From: Phyllobacteriaceae bacterium UBA1940 | GTDB lineage: Bacteria; Pseudomonadota; Alphaproteobacteria; Rhizobiales; Rhizobiaceae | Assembly: GCA_002336975.1 (NCBI GenBank) | Contig: DDFA01000086.1 | Span: 42,622-106,010, forward strand | Length of the DNA stretch: 63,389 bases | Direction: 5' to 3' | Shown here: positions 1 to 8,617 of the stretch, piece after piece | Numbering within the stretch: the first letter of the stretch is position 1 | Layout of the letters: each line of letters starts with the position of its first letter | Program-made: the position numbers and the translations under genes | The notes under the pieces: generated by a model | Database searches by the model: none | What the model was told of the DNA's origin: nothing | What the model saw: only the letters and a program-made list of their open reading frames with translations

Positions 1-42
1 CATGCGGTGCTTGCCGCCCGCACCACCAGACCAATGGAATGA
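1..42 (+). CDS. 3' end of an upstream gene (partial)
   Basis: Reading from base 1 in the frame that ends at TGA 40-42 gives the last 13 residues of a protein (HAVLAARTTRPME). The stop overlaps the ATG at 39 in an ATGA arrangement, which is how most genes in this window are coupled. Too little is present to name the product. It is probably the preceding gene of the same operon. Confidence 0.5.
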   Translation, partial: HAVLAARTTRPME

Positions 43-809
43 TTGCAATGGCCAGACAGGACGAAACCACAGCCAGCGCCTGGTATATCGGGGCGACGCG
101 CGACGAGGTCGGCGAAGCCGCGATCCTGATCGGCGATCCCGGCCGGGTCGACCGCATCGCCCTTCGCATGACCGACGTCCATCGCGTCGCCGAGAATCGC
201 GGCCTGCGCACCGTCACCGGCACCCACGCCGGCAAGCGGGTGACGGTCAGCGCATTCGGCATGGGCGCGCCGATCGCCGCCATCGTGCTGCACGAACTGT
301 TTGCGCTGGGCATCCGCCGCTTCCTGCGCATCGGCACCGCGATGGCGGTGCCGCCGGCGAGACTCGGCGATTTTGTCCTCGCCGACGGCGCCCTGCGCGC
401 CGAAGGCACGTCGAACAGCTATGCACCGCTCGGCTTTCCCGCGATTGCCGATTTTGCTCTCAACACCGCGCTGCGCAACCGCCTGGCGCAATCGAAACGG
501 CCCTGGCATGCCGGCATCTTCGGCACCTGGGACGGATTTTACACCGACATGTTCGGCCTGTCCGGCGAGCGGCGCGAAATGATCGGTGAGCTGAAGAAGA
601 AGATCGAGGCGCTCGGCCTCATCGGCACCGACATGGAGACGTCGGCGCTGCTTGTCGCGGCGCGGGTTCTGGGCGCGCGCGCCTCGACGCTGTGTGTCGC
701 CACCGTCGACGCCTTCGCCCAGAAGAAGATCGGCGACGACGAAATGGCGATCGCCGAGGCCGAACTGTTCGACGTGGCGCTCGACGCCATCACCGCAACG
801 CCGGCCTGA
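39..809 (+). CDS. Nucleoside phosphorylase (PNP/UDP family)
   Basis: This 256-residue protein has the layout of the PNP_UDP_1 fold. An N-terminal GDPGRVDRIA segment (near residue 32) is the phosphate-loop region, an FGMGAPIAAIVLHEL helix follows, then RIGTA. GTDMETSAL carries the Glu (E200) that in this family contacts the ribose. Such enzymes split nucleosides with phosphate into a free base and pentose-1-phosphate. The base cannot be read: the usual RxGTxG motif reads RIGTAMA, so the substrate may be unusual. Start 39 is coupled to the upstream stop; ATG 48 is an alternative. The next gene is a SIS-domain protein, which would suit processing of a released sugar phosphate. Confidence 0.8.
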   Translation: MIAMARQDETTASAWYIGATRDEVGEAAILIGDPGRVDRIALRMTDVHRVAENRGLRTVTGTHAGKRVTVSAFGMGAPIAAIVLHELFALGIRRFLRIGTAMAVPPARLGDFVLADGALRAEGTSNSYAPLGFPAIADFALNTALRNRLAQSKRPWHAGIFGTWDGFYTDMFGLSGERREMIGELKKKIEALGLIGTDMETSALLVAARVLGARASTLCVATVDAFAQKKIGDDEMAIAEAELFDVALDAITATPA

Positions 810-832
810 CCGCAGCCTGACGGAGACGATCC

Positions 833-1600
833 ATGACCTCGCTTATCGACCGCTATTTCTCGACGCTTGCCGAACGCCTCGAACGCGTGCGCGCGACCCA
901 GGCTGCTTCCATCGACAAGGCGGCCGAACTGTGCGCGAGAAGCATCGCCGCCGAAAAGCTCGTCTTCACCTTTGGCACCGGCCATGGCGCGCTGCCGGCG
1001 CTGGAGAGCTTTCCTCGCACCGGCACCATCGTCGGCTTCCGGCCGATCGTCGAAAGCACCATGATCTCGTTCCACCATGTCTGGGGCGACATGGGCGCGC
1101 GGCAATACCGCTTCATTCATGCGCAGGAAGGTTACGGCAAGGCGATCCTGCGGTCGCATCAGATCGACCCGGCCGACGCGATGATTCTGTTCTCGCATTC
1201 GGGCATCAACGCCGTGATCCTCGACATCGCGCTTGAGTGCAAGGAGCGCGGCATCGCCCTGATCGGCGTCACCTCGCTGCCGCATTCCTCGCAGACCGCC
1301 TCGCGCCATTCGTCCGGCAAGCGCCTGTTCGAAGTCGCCGACGTCGTCATCGACACCGGCATTCCGCTCGCCGACGCGTCGCTGAAGATCGACGGCCTCG
1401 ACGCGCCGGTGGGCGCCAGCTCCACCAGCGTCACCATCGCAATCGCCCACGCCATTGTCTCGGCCACCGCCGAAAAGCTCGTTCAGCAGGGCGTCCAGCC
1501 GCATGTGATGGTCAGCCCCAACACCGCCGGCAAGGAGGCCGCCAACCGCCAGAACGACGAGAATTACGAACAGTTGTGGCGCAGGCTGAAGGCGCGGTGA
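833..1600 (+). CDS. SIS-domain sugar-phosphate binding protein
   Basis: This 255-residue protein has a central SIS (sugar isomerase) fold. FTFGTGHGALPALESF (near residue 46) and ILFSHSGINAVILDIA followed by GIALIGVTS (residues 122-150) match the two phosphosugar-binding loops of the family. SIS domains isomerise sugar phosphates or bind them as regulators; there is no HTH domain here, so an enzyme is more likely. It lies 23 bp after the nucleoside phosphorylase. A role downstream of ribose-1-phosphate release is a guess from that neighbour. Its TGA overlaps a possible GTG start of the next gene at 1597. Confidence 0.8.
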   Translation: MTSLIDRYFSTLAERLERVRATQAASIDKAAELCARSIAAEKLVFTFGTGHGALPALESFPRTGTIVGFRPIVESTMISFHHVWGDMGARQYRFIHAQEGYGKAILRSHQIDPADAMILFSHSGINAVILDIALECKERGIALIGVTSLPHSSQTASRHSSGKRLFEVADVVIDTGIPLADASLKIDGLDAPVGASSTSVTIAIAHAIVSATAEKLVQQGVQPHVMVSPNTAGKEAANRQNDENYEQLWRRLKAR

Positions 1601-1605
1601 AACAG

Positions 1606-3054
1606 ATGGACCGCAAGCTTTTCATCGATGGGAGATGGCAGGACGCCGTCAATGGCGACCGGCTGATCATCAAGGACCCGGCGACGGGCGAACAGGTCGG
1701 ATCGAGCGCAATCGCCTCCCGCGCCGATGTCGACCGGGCTGTCGCGGCGGCCGGGCGCGCGCTTGCCGGCTGGGCCGGCATTCACGCCGACGAGCGTGCG
1801 CGACTGCTCCACCGCGCCGCGGACCTGATCGCCGCACGGGTCGACCCGATCGCCGAGATGCTGACGCGCGAGCAGGGTAAACCCATTCCGGACGCAAAGA
1901 AGGAAATCCTGTTCGGCGTCGAGGTGTTTCACTACTACGCCGAGGAGGGCCGTCGCCTGGGCGGCTCGATCCGTCCCGCCTCGCGGCCGGACATCCGCAA
2001 CCTGGTGACCACGTCTCCGGTCGGGGTCGTCGGCGGCATCGTGCCGTGGAACTATCCGGTCGACCTCTATGCCTGGAAGGTTGCGCCCGTGCTCGCCGCC
2101 GGCTGCACGCTGGTCGTCAAGCCGCCACATGAGACGCCGCTGGCGATCGGCATGGTGGTCCAGTGCCTTGTCGACGCCGGCGTGCCTGCGGGCGTCGTCA
2201 ACGACATTCCGGGCACGGGCCCGGAAGTCGGCGCGGCGCTCGCCGAACACCCCGGAATTCGCATGATCACCGCGACCGCTTCGGTGCCGGCCGGCCAGTC
2301 GATCATGCGCGCCGCGGCCGGCACGCTGAAGCGGCTGTCGCTGGAGCTTGGCGGGCAATGTCCCTTTGTCGTGCTGGACGACGCCGATCCGCAGGAGGCG
2401 GCGGCGGCGGCGGCGCGCCGCTCCTTCTCCAACATGGGGCAGATCTGCATCGCCGTGAACCGCATCCTCGTCGCGCGCGGCGTCCACGACCGCTTCGTCG
2501 AGGCGCTTGTCGCCGAGACGGCCAGGATCAGGCTGGGCCACGGCGTTGAGCCCGGCGTGCTCTACGGCCCGATGCTGAACGACGCCGGGCGCAAGCGCGT
2601 GGCAAACCATGTCGGCGACGCTGTAGCGCGCGGCGGCAGGCTGTTGATCGGCGGCGGCCGGCCGAAAGGCGAGGCCTATGCGAACGGCTTCTTCTTCGAG
2701 CCGACGCTGGTCGACGACGTGCCCGACGGCGCATTGGCGCTGACCGAGGAAACATTCGGCCCTCTCGCCGCGATCCGCATCGTCGACAATGACGCCGAGG
2801 CGATCCGCGTCGCCAACGCGCTGCCCTTCGGCCTGGCGGCCTATGTCTATTCGGGCGATCTCGGCCGCGCCTGGACCGTGGCCGAAGCGATCGAGGCGGG
2901 CGCGGTCGGCGTCAATGTCAACGACACGAGCGAACTGCACGCGCCGTTCGGAGGCTGGAAGATGAGCGGCGTCGGCCGCGAACTTGGGCCGGAAGGCATT
3001 CTGGCCTTCCGCGAAACCAAACATCTGAAGCTTCGTCTGAGCGTCAGGGGCTGA
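1606..3054 (+). CDS. NAD(P)-dependent aldehyde dehydrogenase
   Basis: This 482-residue protein has a complete aldehyde dehydrogenase fold. The catalytic set is visible: N149 in PWNYP, E247 in LELGG and nucleophile C281 in NMGQICIAVN. It oxidises an aldehyde to the acid and is distinct from the CoA-acylating enzyme of the BMC operon. Start ATG 1606 is six bases after the preceding stop; GTG 1597, overlapping that stop as GTGA, would add three residues. The loop usually reading FTGS is TATASV here, so cofactor or substrate preference may be unusual. It is the last gene of its operon and faces a convergent kinase gene. Confidence 0.88.
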   Translation: MDRKLFIDGRWQDAVNGDRLIIKDPATGEQVGSSAIASRADVDRAVAAAGRALAGWAGIHADERARLLHRAADLIAARVDPIAEMLTREQGKPIPDAKKEILFGVEVFHYYAEEGRRLGGSIRPASRPDIRNLVTTSPVGVVGGIVPWNYPVDLYAWKVAPVLAAGCTLVVKPPHETPLAIGMVVQCLVDAGVPAGVVNDIPGTGPEVGAALAEHPGIRMITATASVPAGQSIMRAAAGTLKRLSLELGGQCPFVVLDDADPQEAAAAAARRSFSNMGQICIAVNRILVARGVHDRFVEALVAETARIRLGHGVEPGVLYGPMLNDAGRKRVANHVGDAVARGGRLLIGGGRPKGEAYANGFFFEPTLVDDVPDGALALTEETFGPLAAIRIVDNDAEAIRVANALPFGLAAYVYSGDLGRAWTVAEAIEAGAVGVNVNDTSELHAPFGGWKMSGVGRELGPEGILAFRETKHLKLRLSVRG

Positions 3055-3091
3055 ACCGCACCGCAGGCGGCGATGCGACGGTGAGCGTATT

Positions 3092-3119
3092 TGACGCATA
3101 TGCCGGCCCATGTGCGTCA
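3092..3119. terminator. Hairpin between convergent genes
   Basis: TGACGCATATG and CATGTGCGTCA form a near-perfect 11-bp inverted repeat around a 6-base CCGGCC loop, midway between the convergent aldehyde dehydrogenase (ends 3054) and kinase (ends 3162). Position and strength suit a bidirectional transcription stop. There is no T-run, so an intrinsic terminator is not certain. Confidence 0.45.
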
Positions 3120-3161
3120 GACCTGCCGGATCGCCTGCGACCGGGGGGAACCGAAATCCTG

Positions 3162-4178
3162 TCAGATCAAACTGCGCTCGACTTCGGCGTTGTTGCGCAG
3201 GAACGCGCCGCCCAGGTATTTTCTCGCGACGTCGCAGGTGGCGGAGCAGTAGCTGTCCTTCAGGGAGTGCGCCAGATCCGAGTCCGGATGCGAGCCGAGC
3301 CAGGCGAAAATATGCAGTCGTCGCAGCATCACCAGGTCGGGAACAACCGCGAGATCGGCGTCGCCGATCGACCGGACCGATTTGTATCCGGCGAGCCAGG
3401 CGCGGACGACGTCGTCGATTTCGGGCAGATGTTCGATGAAGGTTGTCGTCGAGCAGAGGTCCCACAGGAACCAGCTGAAACCGCAATCGTCGAAATCGAT
3501 CGCCCAGATTCGTCTGTCGGAGCCGACCATCAGATTTGCCGCGCGCAGGTCGCAATGCACCAGTCCGCCGCGTGGCGCTTCGACAGTGTAGTTTGCCAGC
3601 CGCCGGCGAATGACGGCTTCCGTCCGCTCGAGCAGTTTGCCGTTTTCGCCATCCAGCCCGGGCCCGTTTCGCCAGTCGCCCCATTCGGCGCCGTCTCCGA
3701 GAATCGAGTCGAGGTCCCAGGTGCGGCGCGAAAAGTCTGCGGGAATGCGCCAGCGGCTGGAATGCTGGTGGATCTGCGCCGCGATCCGGCCGACGGTTTG
3801 ATAGGTTTCCGGGCTGTGGCCGGTGATTTCGGCGCCCGGGATGTATTCGAAAAGCGCGCAGACTTGCGACCCGCCGTCGGCCTCGAACTGTGCGATCACG
3901 TCGTCGCCAAGCGTCTTGATGATGGCCGGCGTGTCGACCGCCTTGTCGGTTCGCAGCGCCTCGATCCAGGCAAGCTCGGACCGGATCGCGGCGACGCGAC
4001 CCGCATTGGACAGATAGATGCGCAAAATGGCGAGCGGCCTCTCCGCCTCGACGACAAAGGTTGCGTTTTCCGAAAGGCTGATCAGGCGCGCGGTCGCCCC
4101 CGCAGGCAGGGGATAATGGGCCAGCGCCGCGTTCGCACGGCGCGTGTAGACGCCGATAATTCGATCACGTGAATTCAC
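3162..4178 (-). CDS. APH-fold small-molecule kinase
   Basis: This 338-residue protein is an aminoglycoside phosphotransferase/homoserine-kinase-like kinase. The catalytic loop HCDLRAANL (residues 208-216, D210 the general base, N215 the Mg ligand) and the metal-binding IDFDD (D228) are intact. An N-terminal ATP-binding lobe includes the strand AILRIYL. It transfers the ATP gamma-phosphate to a small alcohol. It follows the DeoR regulator on the same strand with a 43-bp gap and diverges from the BMC operon. It is therefore one of three candidate kinases supplying the phospho-lyase at 5112-6446. Phosphohomoserine-type or hydroxylysine kinases are alternative annotations. Confidence 0.75.
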   Translation of the reverse strand: MNSRDRIIGVYTRRANAALAHYPLPAGATARLISLSENATFVVEAERPLAILRIYLSNAGRVAAIRSELAWIEALRTDKAVDTPAIIKTLGDDVIAQFEADGGSQVCALFEYIPGAEITGHSPETYQTVGRIAAQIHQHSSRWRIPADFSRRTWDLDSILGDGAEWGDWRNGPGLDGENGKLLERTEAVIRRRLANYTVEAPRGGLVHCDLRAANLMVGSDRRIWAIDFDDCGFSWFLWDLCSTTTFIEHLPEIDDVVRAWLAGYKSVRSIGDADLAVVPDLVMLRRLHIFAWLGSHPDSDLAHSLKDSYCSATCDVARKYLGGAFLRNNAEVERSLI

Positions 4179-4221
4179 TGCGCCTTGCCCTCCTCCGGCA
4201 GTGGCACGTCCAAATCGAAAT

Positions 4222-5022
4222 CTATTCGGCCGCGGTCCGATCGTCGGGGTCGACGACTGTCAAGGATGCGCCGCCCTCTTCAAGTGCTTCGGCCAGATCC
4301 TGGTTGGGCTGCCGGTCGGTGATCAGCGACATCTGCCGGCTCCAGCCGCTCAGCAGGATCAGCGCCCGTTTGTCGAATTTGGTGCGGTCGGCGAGGACGA
4401 CGCCGCGCTCGGAAATCCTGAGCATCGCCGAATAGACCTCGCCGACGCCAAGCATCGCCTCGCTGACGCCGTCGGCGCTGACGCCGGAGGCGCCCATGAT
4501 CGCGATCGGCGCGCGATAGCGGTCAAGCGCGCGGATGGTCTCGGGACCGCAGACAATGCCTTCCTGCAACTCGAACAGGCCCGGCAGCAGCATCACGTCG
4601 ATCAGCGGATTTCCGGCCAGTTCAACGGCGATCGGGTAACATGGCGTCACAACGGTCAGGCGGTGGTCGATGTCGCGCAATTCGCGCGCGAAATGGATCA
4701 TCGTCGCGCCGCCGCCGAGCAGCAGCGCCTCCTCGCGGGCATATTGCTCGACGGCGCAGCGCGCAATCGCCCGGCGTTCGGCGTTGTGCAGCGTCAGCCG
4801 CTCGTTCAGCGCCGGCTCGAAACGATTCATCGCGCTGACCGCACCGCCATAGGTGCGTGCCAGCCTCCCCAGCCGGTCCAGTTCGGTCAAGTCGCGGCGC
4901 ACCGTCTCGTTGGATACGCCAAGCTGGTCGGCCAACTGGTTGACGCGCAGGGTGGGGTTGCCATCGAGAGCGTAAAGGATGCGGTCGTGCCGCAATTCCT
5001 TTTTCGATTTCGCGGTTTTCAA
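4222..5022 (-). CDS. DeoR-family transcriptional regulator
   Basis: This 266-residue protein has an N-terminal DeoR winged helix: TLRVNQLADQLGVSNETVRR, residues 24-43, followed by DLTELDRLGRLARTYGGAV. A C-terminal sugar-phosphate sensor domain follows with LLLGGGATMIHFA and the typical LADRTKFDKRALI near residue 222. DeoR proteins usually repress catabolic operons until a phosphorylated intermediate binds. Here the gene starts 90 bp from the divergent BMC operon, so it is the obvious local regulator. A phosphorylated amino alcohol or sugar is the expected effector. The perfect palindrome at 5038-5049 in the shared upstream region is its best candidate operator. Confidence 0.9.
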   Translation of the reverse strand: MKTAKSKKELRHDRILYALDGNPTLRVNQLADQLGVSNETVRRDLTELDRLGRLARTYGGAVSAMNRFEPALNERLTLHNAERRAIARCAVEQYAREEALLLGGGATMIHFARELRDIDHRLTVVTPCYPIAVELAGNPLIDVMLLPGLFELQEGIVCGPETIRALDRYRAPIAIMGASGVSADGVSEAMLGVGEVYSAMLRISERGVVLADRTKFDKRALILLSGWSRQMSLITDRQPNQDLAEALEEGGASLTVVDPDDRTAAE

Positions 5023-5037
5023 GTTTCCTCCGAAATC

Positions 5038-5049
5038 TGACTGCAGTCA
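5038..5049. promoter_or_regulatory. Perfect palindrome upstream of deoR-type gene and BMC operon
   Basis: TGACTGCAGTCA is a perfect 12-bp palindrome in the 89-bp region between the divergent regulator (start 5022) and BMC operon (start 5112). It is a candidate operator for the adjacent DeoR-family protein. One copy only is visible, so this rests on position and symmetry. Confidence 0.45.
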
Positions 5050-5111
5050 AAAGATACGCAGATTGGCTCGCCGACTTCAATAGCATAAAATGCCCAGCAT
5101 CCCACAAATTC

Positions 5112-6446
5112 GTGTTGCATGACGGAATTCAATATGCGATGCAGTGGCCGGGATGGAGGCGTGCCTTGTTCGATTACGGCTATTTCAGGTTCGCTTCGAA
5201 GGCAGACGTGCTGGACACTGCCGTCGAATACTGGAACCCGGGCAAGACCAAGTTCTGGAGCGATGCGGGAATTGATCTCGTCATCGACCGGCGCGACGGC
5301 TATTTCATCTACGATATGTCGGGTCGCCGCCTGATCGACCTGCATCTGAACGGCGGCACGTTCAATTTCGGCCATCGCAACGCCGAGCTGGTGGCGACGC
5401 TGAAGTCCGCGCTCGACTATTTTGACATGGGCAATCACTGGTTTCCGTCGCTGGCGCGGTCGGCTTTTGCTGAAAAGCTGGTCAAGACGGCGCCGCACAT
5501 GAAATACGCCATCTTCGGCACCAGTGGGGCCGAAGCCGTCGAGATCGCTCTGAAGACGGCGCGCTACGCGACCAAGCGGCGCAAGATCGTGTCGATCATC
5601 AAGGGTTATCACGGCCATTCCGGCCTGTCGGTTGCGACAGGCGACGACCGTTTCTCGAAGATCTTCCTGGCCGACCGTCCGGAAGAATTTCACCAGGTGC
5701 CGTTCAACGATCTGGATGCGCTGGAGCGCGCTCTGCGTCAGCGCGATGTCGCCGCGTTCATCATCGAGACGATCCCGGCGACCTATGGTTTTCCAATGCC
5801 GAACGAGGGCTATCTGCAGGCCTGTCAGGACCTGTGCAGACGCTACGGCACGCTCTACATCGCCGACGAGGTCCAGACCGGGCTGATGCGCACAGGGGTG
5901 ATGTGGGGCTGGCAGGGATACGGGCTCCAGCCGGACATGTTCGTCACCGGAAAAGGCCTTGGCGGCGGCATCTATCCGATCTCCGCCTGCGTCGTCACCG
6001 AACGCTGCGGCGGCTGGCTGCATGAGGACGGCGCCGCGCACATCTCGACAGCGGGTGGTTCCGAACTTGGCTGCGTCGTCGCTCATCAGGTGATCGACAT
6101 CCTGCAGCGTCCGGAGGTGGTCTCCAACGTCCACTATGTATCGGACTATTTCCAGCGTGCGCTGGCCGAGGTGATGGCGGCCAATTCGGACATCTTTGTC
6201 GGGGTCCGTCAGCGAGGCGTCGTGATCGGCCTCGAATTTGACCATCCCGAGGGCGCGGTCGCCGTATCGAGAGCTCTTTATGAGCACGGCGTCTGGGCGA
6301 TCTTTTCTTCGCTCGACAAGCGGGTGCTGCAGTTCAAGCCGGGCGTCCTGCTCGATCCCGACACCTGCCAGGAAATCATCGACCGGCTGCAGGCCGCCAT
6401 GCCGCGCGCCCGGGCGCTGCTCCGCTCCTCGCGGCGAGCGGTTTGA
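5112..6446 (+). CDS. Class III aminotransferase-fold PLP enzyme, probable amino-alcohol-phosphate phospho-lyase
   Basis: This 444-residue protein has the fold of class III PLP aminotransferases. FGTSGAEAVEIALK binds the PLP phosphate, D252 in IADEVQTG holds the pyridine nitrogen and K281 in TGKGLGGG is the Schiff-base lysine. In the mycobacterial amino-alcohol microcompartment, and in ethanolamine-phosphate or phosphohydroxylysine phospho-lyases, this fold eliminates phosphate and ammonia from a phosphorylated amino alcohol to give an aldehyde. That role is inferred because kinases and a CoA-acylating aldehyde dehydrogenase sit next to it. An ordinary transaminase is the alternative. The GTG start at 5112 has no clear ribosome site; ATG 5139 is equally possible. 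Confidence 0.75.
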   Translation: MLHDGIQYAMQWPGWRRALFDYGYFRFASKADVLDTAVEYWNPGKTKFWSDAGIDLVIDRRDGYFIYDMSGRRLIDLHLNGGTFNFGHRNAELVATLKSALDYFDMGNHWFPSLARSAFAEKLVKTAPHMKYAIFGTSGAEAVEIALKTARYATKRRKIVSIIKGYHGHSGLSVATGDDRFSKIFLADRPEEFHQVPFNDLDALERALRQRDVAAFIIETIPATYGFPMPNEGYLQACQDLCRRYGTLYIADEVQTGLMRTGVMWGWQGYGLQPDMFVTGKGLGGGIYPISACVVTERCGGWLHEDGAAHISTAGGSELGCVVAHQVIDILQRPEVVSNVHYVSDYFQRALAEVMAANSDIFVGVRQRGVVIGLEFDHPEGAVAVSRALYEHGVWAIFSSLDKRVLQFKPGVLLDPDTCQEIIDRLQAAMPRARALLRSSRRAV

Positions 6447-6452
6447 GGAGGG

Positions 6453-8009
6453 ATGACGATGCAGGCCCACCAAGACGCGCCACGCCTGTCGGTCCCCAAT
6501 CCCCAGGAATCGGTCGCCCGAATGAAGGTTGAGCGCGCCGGATGGGCGGCGCGCGCCTATGCCCGTTACGATCGCGCATCGGTGCTGAGGATCGTGCGCG
6601 CCGTCGCCGATGCGGCGTACAAATCGGCCCAGCATTACGCCGAATGGACGGTGCGCGAGACCGGCATGGGCGTGGTTGAACACAAGCGCATCAAGAACGA
6701 GAATTCAGCGCACCCGCTGGTCGATTTCTACGAAGGCATGAACCTTGTCGATCCGCGCGTCGACGCGGAGCGCAAGATGGTGGAGATTCCGCGCGGCGCT
6801 GGCGTCGTGCTGGCGCTTGCTCCTGCGACCAATCCGGTTTCGACGGTCATCTACAAGACGATCATTGCACTGCTTGGGCGCAACGCGATCATTTTTAGCC
6901 CGCACCCCTTGGCCAAGGCCTGCTCGTTTGACGCTGCGACGCGTCTGGAAGCGGCGGCGGTTGCGGCCGGCGCCCCGGCTGGCCTGATCCAGTGCATCCA
7001 GGAGCCGACGGTGCCGCTGGTGCAATCGCTGATGGAATCGCCGAAAGTGCAGGTAACCCTGGCCACCGGCGGCAACGCCATGGTGCGCGCGGCCTATTCG
7101 TCGGGCAACCCGGCGCTTGGCGTCGGCCCGGGCAATGCGCCGGTCTATGTCGACCCGAGCGCGGACCAGACGCTGGCGGCAAAACGCATCGTCGACAGCA
7201 AGGCCTTCGACAATTCCGTACTGTGCACCAATGAGAGCGTGTTGATCTCGCTCGACGCCAACCGCCAGAACCTCGAGCGCGCATTGCGCGCCGCGGGCGG
7301 CCACATCTGCCTGGAGGCCGATGTCGCGAAATTGCGGGACTGGCTGTTTCCTGACGGGCATCTGAACACGTCGGCGATCGGCAAGAGCGCGGCATGGATC
7401 GCCCAGCAGGCGGGCATCCGCGTCGCACCGGCGACCCGGGTGCTGGTCGCGCCGATCGAGCGCGTCGGCCTCGAAGAATCGCTGACCAGGGAAAAATTGT
7501 GTCCGGTGCTGGCGATGGTCTCGGTCGCCAGTTTCGAGCGCGCCACCGGCGTTGCGCAGCAGGTCCTGCGTATGACCGGGGCGGGACACTCGGCTGCCTT
7601 CCATGGCGAAGACCCGCAGCGGGCGATGGATTTCGCCTGCGCGGTTCAGGTCTACCGCGTTGTCGTCAATGCACCCTGCTCGCAAGGGGCGGCCGGCTTT
7701 GCGACGCATCTGGCGCCGACTTTCATGATCGGCACCGGCTATTTCGGCCGTTCGTCGGTCGGCGAAAACGTCGGACCGCAGCATCTCGTGCATTGGACGA
7801 GATTGGCCTGGAACAGCGACAGTTCCGTCGCCTTCGGCGATTTCAGCGCGGTTCGCGCGCGGTTTGACGGGCACGACGCAAACAGGCCCGCCGCCTCGGC
7901 GCCCGCAATTGTCATGACGGCCGCCCTTCCTGACGCCGGCATGGATCGCAATCTCTTGCGCCAGCTGATCCTCCAGGAACTGCGTGAACTGACCGGAGGA
8001 CAGTCGTGA
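6453..8009 (+). CDS. CoA-acylating aldehyde dehydrogenase of the microcompartment (PduP/EutE-like)
   Basis: This 518-residue protein belongs to the acylating branch of aldehyde dehydrogenases. VGPGNAPVYVD and the nucleophile C258 in FDNSVLCTNE match the PduP/EutE pattern, and the Glu general base of ordinary ALDHs is not seen at its usual place. Expected reaction: aldehyde + CoA + NAD+ to acyl-CoA + NADH inside the shell. After the catalytic domain comes an Ala/Pro-rich linker (from about residue 480) and a last helix, DRNLLRQLILQELRELTGG. This is amphipathic and looks like a C-terminal encapsulation peptide. GGAGGG precedes the ATG. Its stop overlaps the GTG of the next shell gene. Confidence 0.9.
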   Translation: MTMQAHQDAPRLSVPNPQESVARMKVERAGWAARAYARYDRASVLRIVRAVADAAYKSAQHYAEWTVRETGMGVVEHKRIKNENSAHPLVDFYEGMNLVDPRVDAERKMVEIPRGAGVVLALAPATNPVSTVIYKTIIALLGRNAIIFSPHPLAKACSFDAATRLEAAAVAAGAPAGLIQCIQEPTVPLVQSLMESPKVQVTLATGGNAMVRAAYSSGNPALGVGPGNAPVYVDPSADQTLAAKRIVDSKAFDNSVLCTNESVLISLDANRQNLERALRAAGGHICLEADVAKLRDWLFPDGHLNTSAIGKSAAWIAQQAGIRVAPATRVLVAPIERVGLEESLTREKLCPVLAMVSVASFERATGVAQQVLRMTGAGHSAAFHGEDPQRAMDFACAVQVYRVVVNAPCSQGAAGFATHLAPTFMIGTGYFGRSSVGENVGPQHLVHWTRLAWNSDSSVAFGDFSAVRARFDGHDANRPAASAPAIVMTAALPDAGMDRNLLRQLILQELRELTGGQS

Positions 8010-8617
8010 CCGAATTGCGGGCATTCATCTTTATCGATCAGCTGCAGCCGCAGACGCTTGCCTATACGGCGAGCTGGATGCGCGGCTCCCTGCCGCGCGC
8101 GCGCATGGCGGCGCAGATCATCGAAATCGCGCCAGGCCTCGATGTCGAGGGCCTGACCGACACCGCGTTGAAGAGCGCCGGGGTTCGGGCCGGCTTCCTG
8201 GTCGTCGAACGCCAGTTCGGCACATTGCAGTTTCACGCCTATTCGACGGCAGAGGTGCAGGCGGCCGCCGATGCGGTGCTTGGCGCGATGGACAAGAAGC
8301 GCGACGACGCCGAGAAGCCGAAGATATTCGCCTCGAAGATTGTCACCCGCGTCGACGACCAGCATGCGTTTCTGATGAACCGCAACAAGACCGGTTCGAT
8401 GGTGTTGGGCGGCGAAAGCGTCTATCTGCTCGAATGTCAGCCCGCCGCCTACGCCATTCTCGCCTGCAACGAGGCCGAGAAAGCGGCCGACATCAAGGTC
8501 ATCGACATGCGCATGATCGGCGCCAACGGCCGCCTCTATCTGGCGGGCACCGAAGCCGATGTGCGCAACGCGCGTGACGCCGCCGAACGGGCGCTGCGCC
8601 AGGCGGGATCGTCATGA
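8006..8617 (+). CDS. BMC-T tandem-domain shell protein
   Basis: This 203-residue protein has two tandem BMC folds, roughly residues 1-95 and 100-203. The first includes APGLDVEGLTDTALK, VRAGFLVVERQFG and a helix before GAMDKK. The second includes VYLLECQPAAYAILACNEAEK and MIGANGRLYLAG. Tandem BMC proteins form pseudohexameric trimers in the facets and often carry the larger pores. Translation begins at GTG 8006, overlapping the aldehyde dehydrogenase stop as GTGA. The protein is clearly related to the second BMC-T at 9643-10275, with the same LQPQ-A-Y opening and ERQFG motif, so the pair probably arose by duplication. Confidence 0.9.
   Translation: MTELRAFIFIDQLQPQTLAYTASWMRGSLPRARMAAQIIEIAPGLDVEGLTDTALKSAGVRAGFLVVERQFGTLQFHAYSTAEVQAAADAVLGAMDKKRDDAEKPKIFASKIVTRVDDQHAFLMNRNKTGSMVLGGESVYLLECQPAAYAILACNEAEKAADIKVIDMRMIGANGRLYLAGTEADVRNARDAAERALRQAGSS

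Noticed and set aside
1564..3684. 706-residue open frame on the minus strand
   Set aside because: It is antisense to the aldehyde dehydrogenase, which has its full catalytic set. The product shows low-complexity Arg/Ala sequence only.
5019..6683. 554-residue open frame on the minus strand
   Set aside because: It is antisense to the class III PLP enzyme and has no motif or ribosome site.
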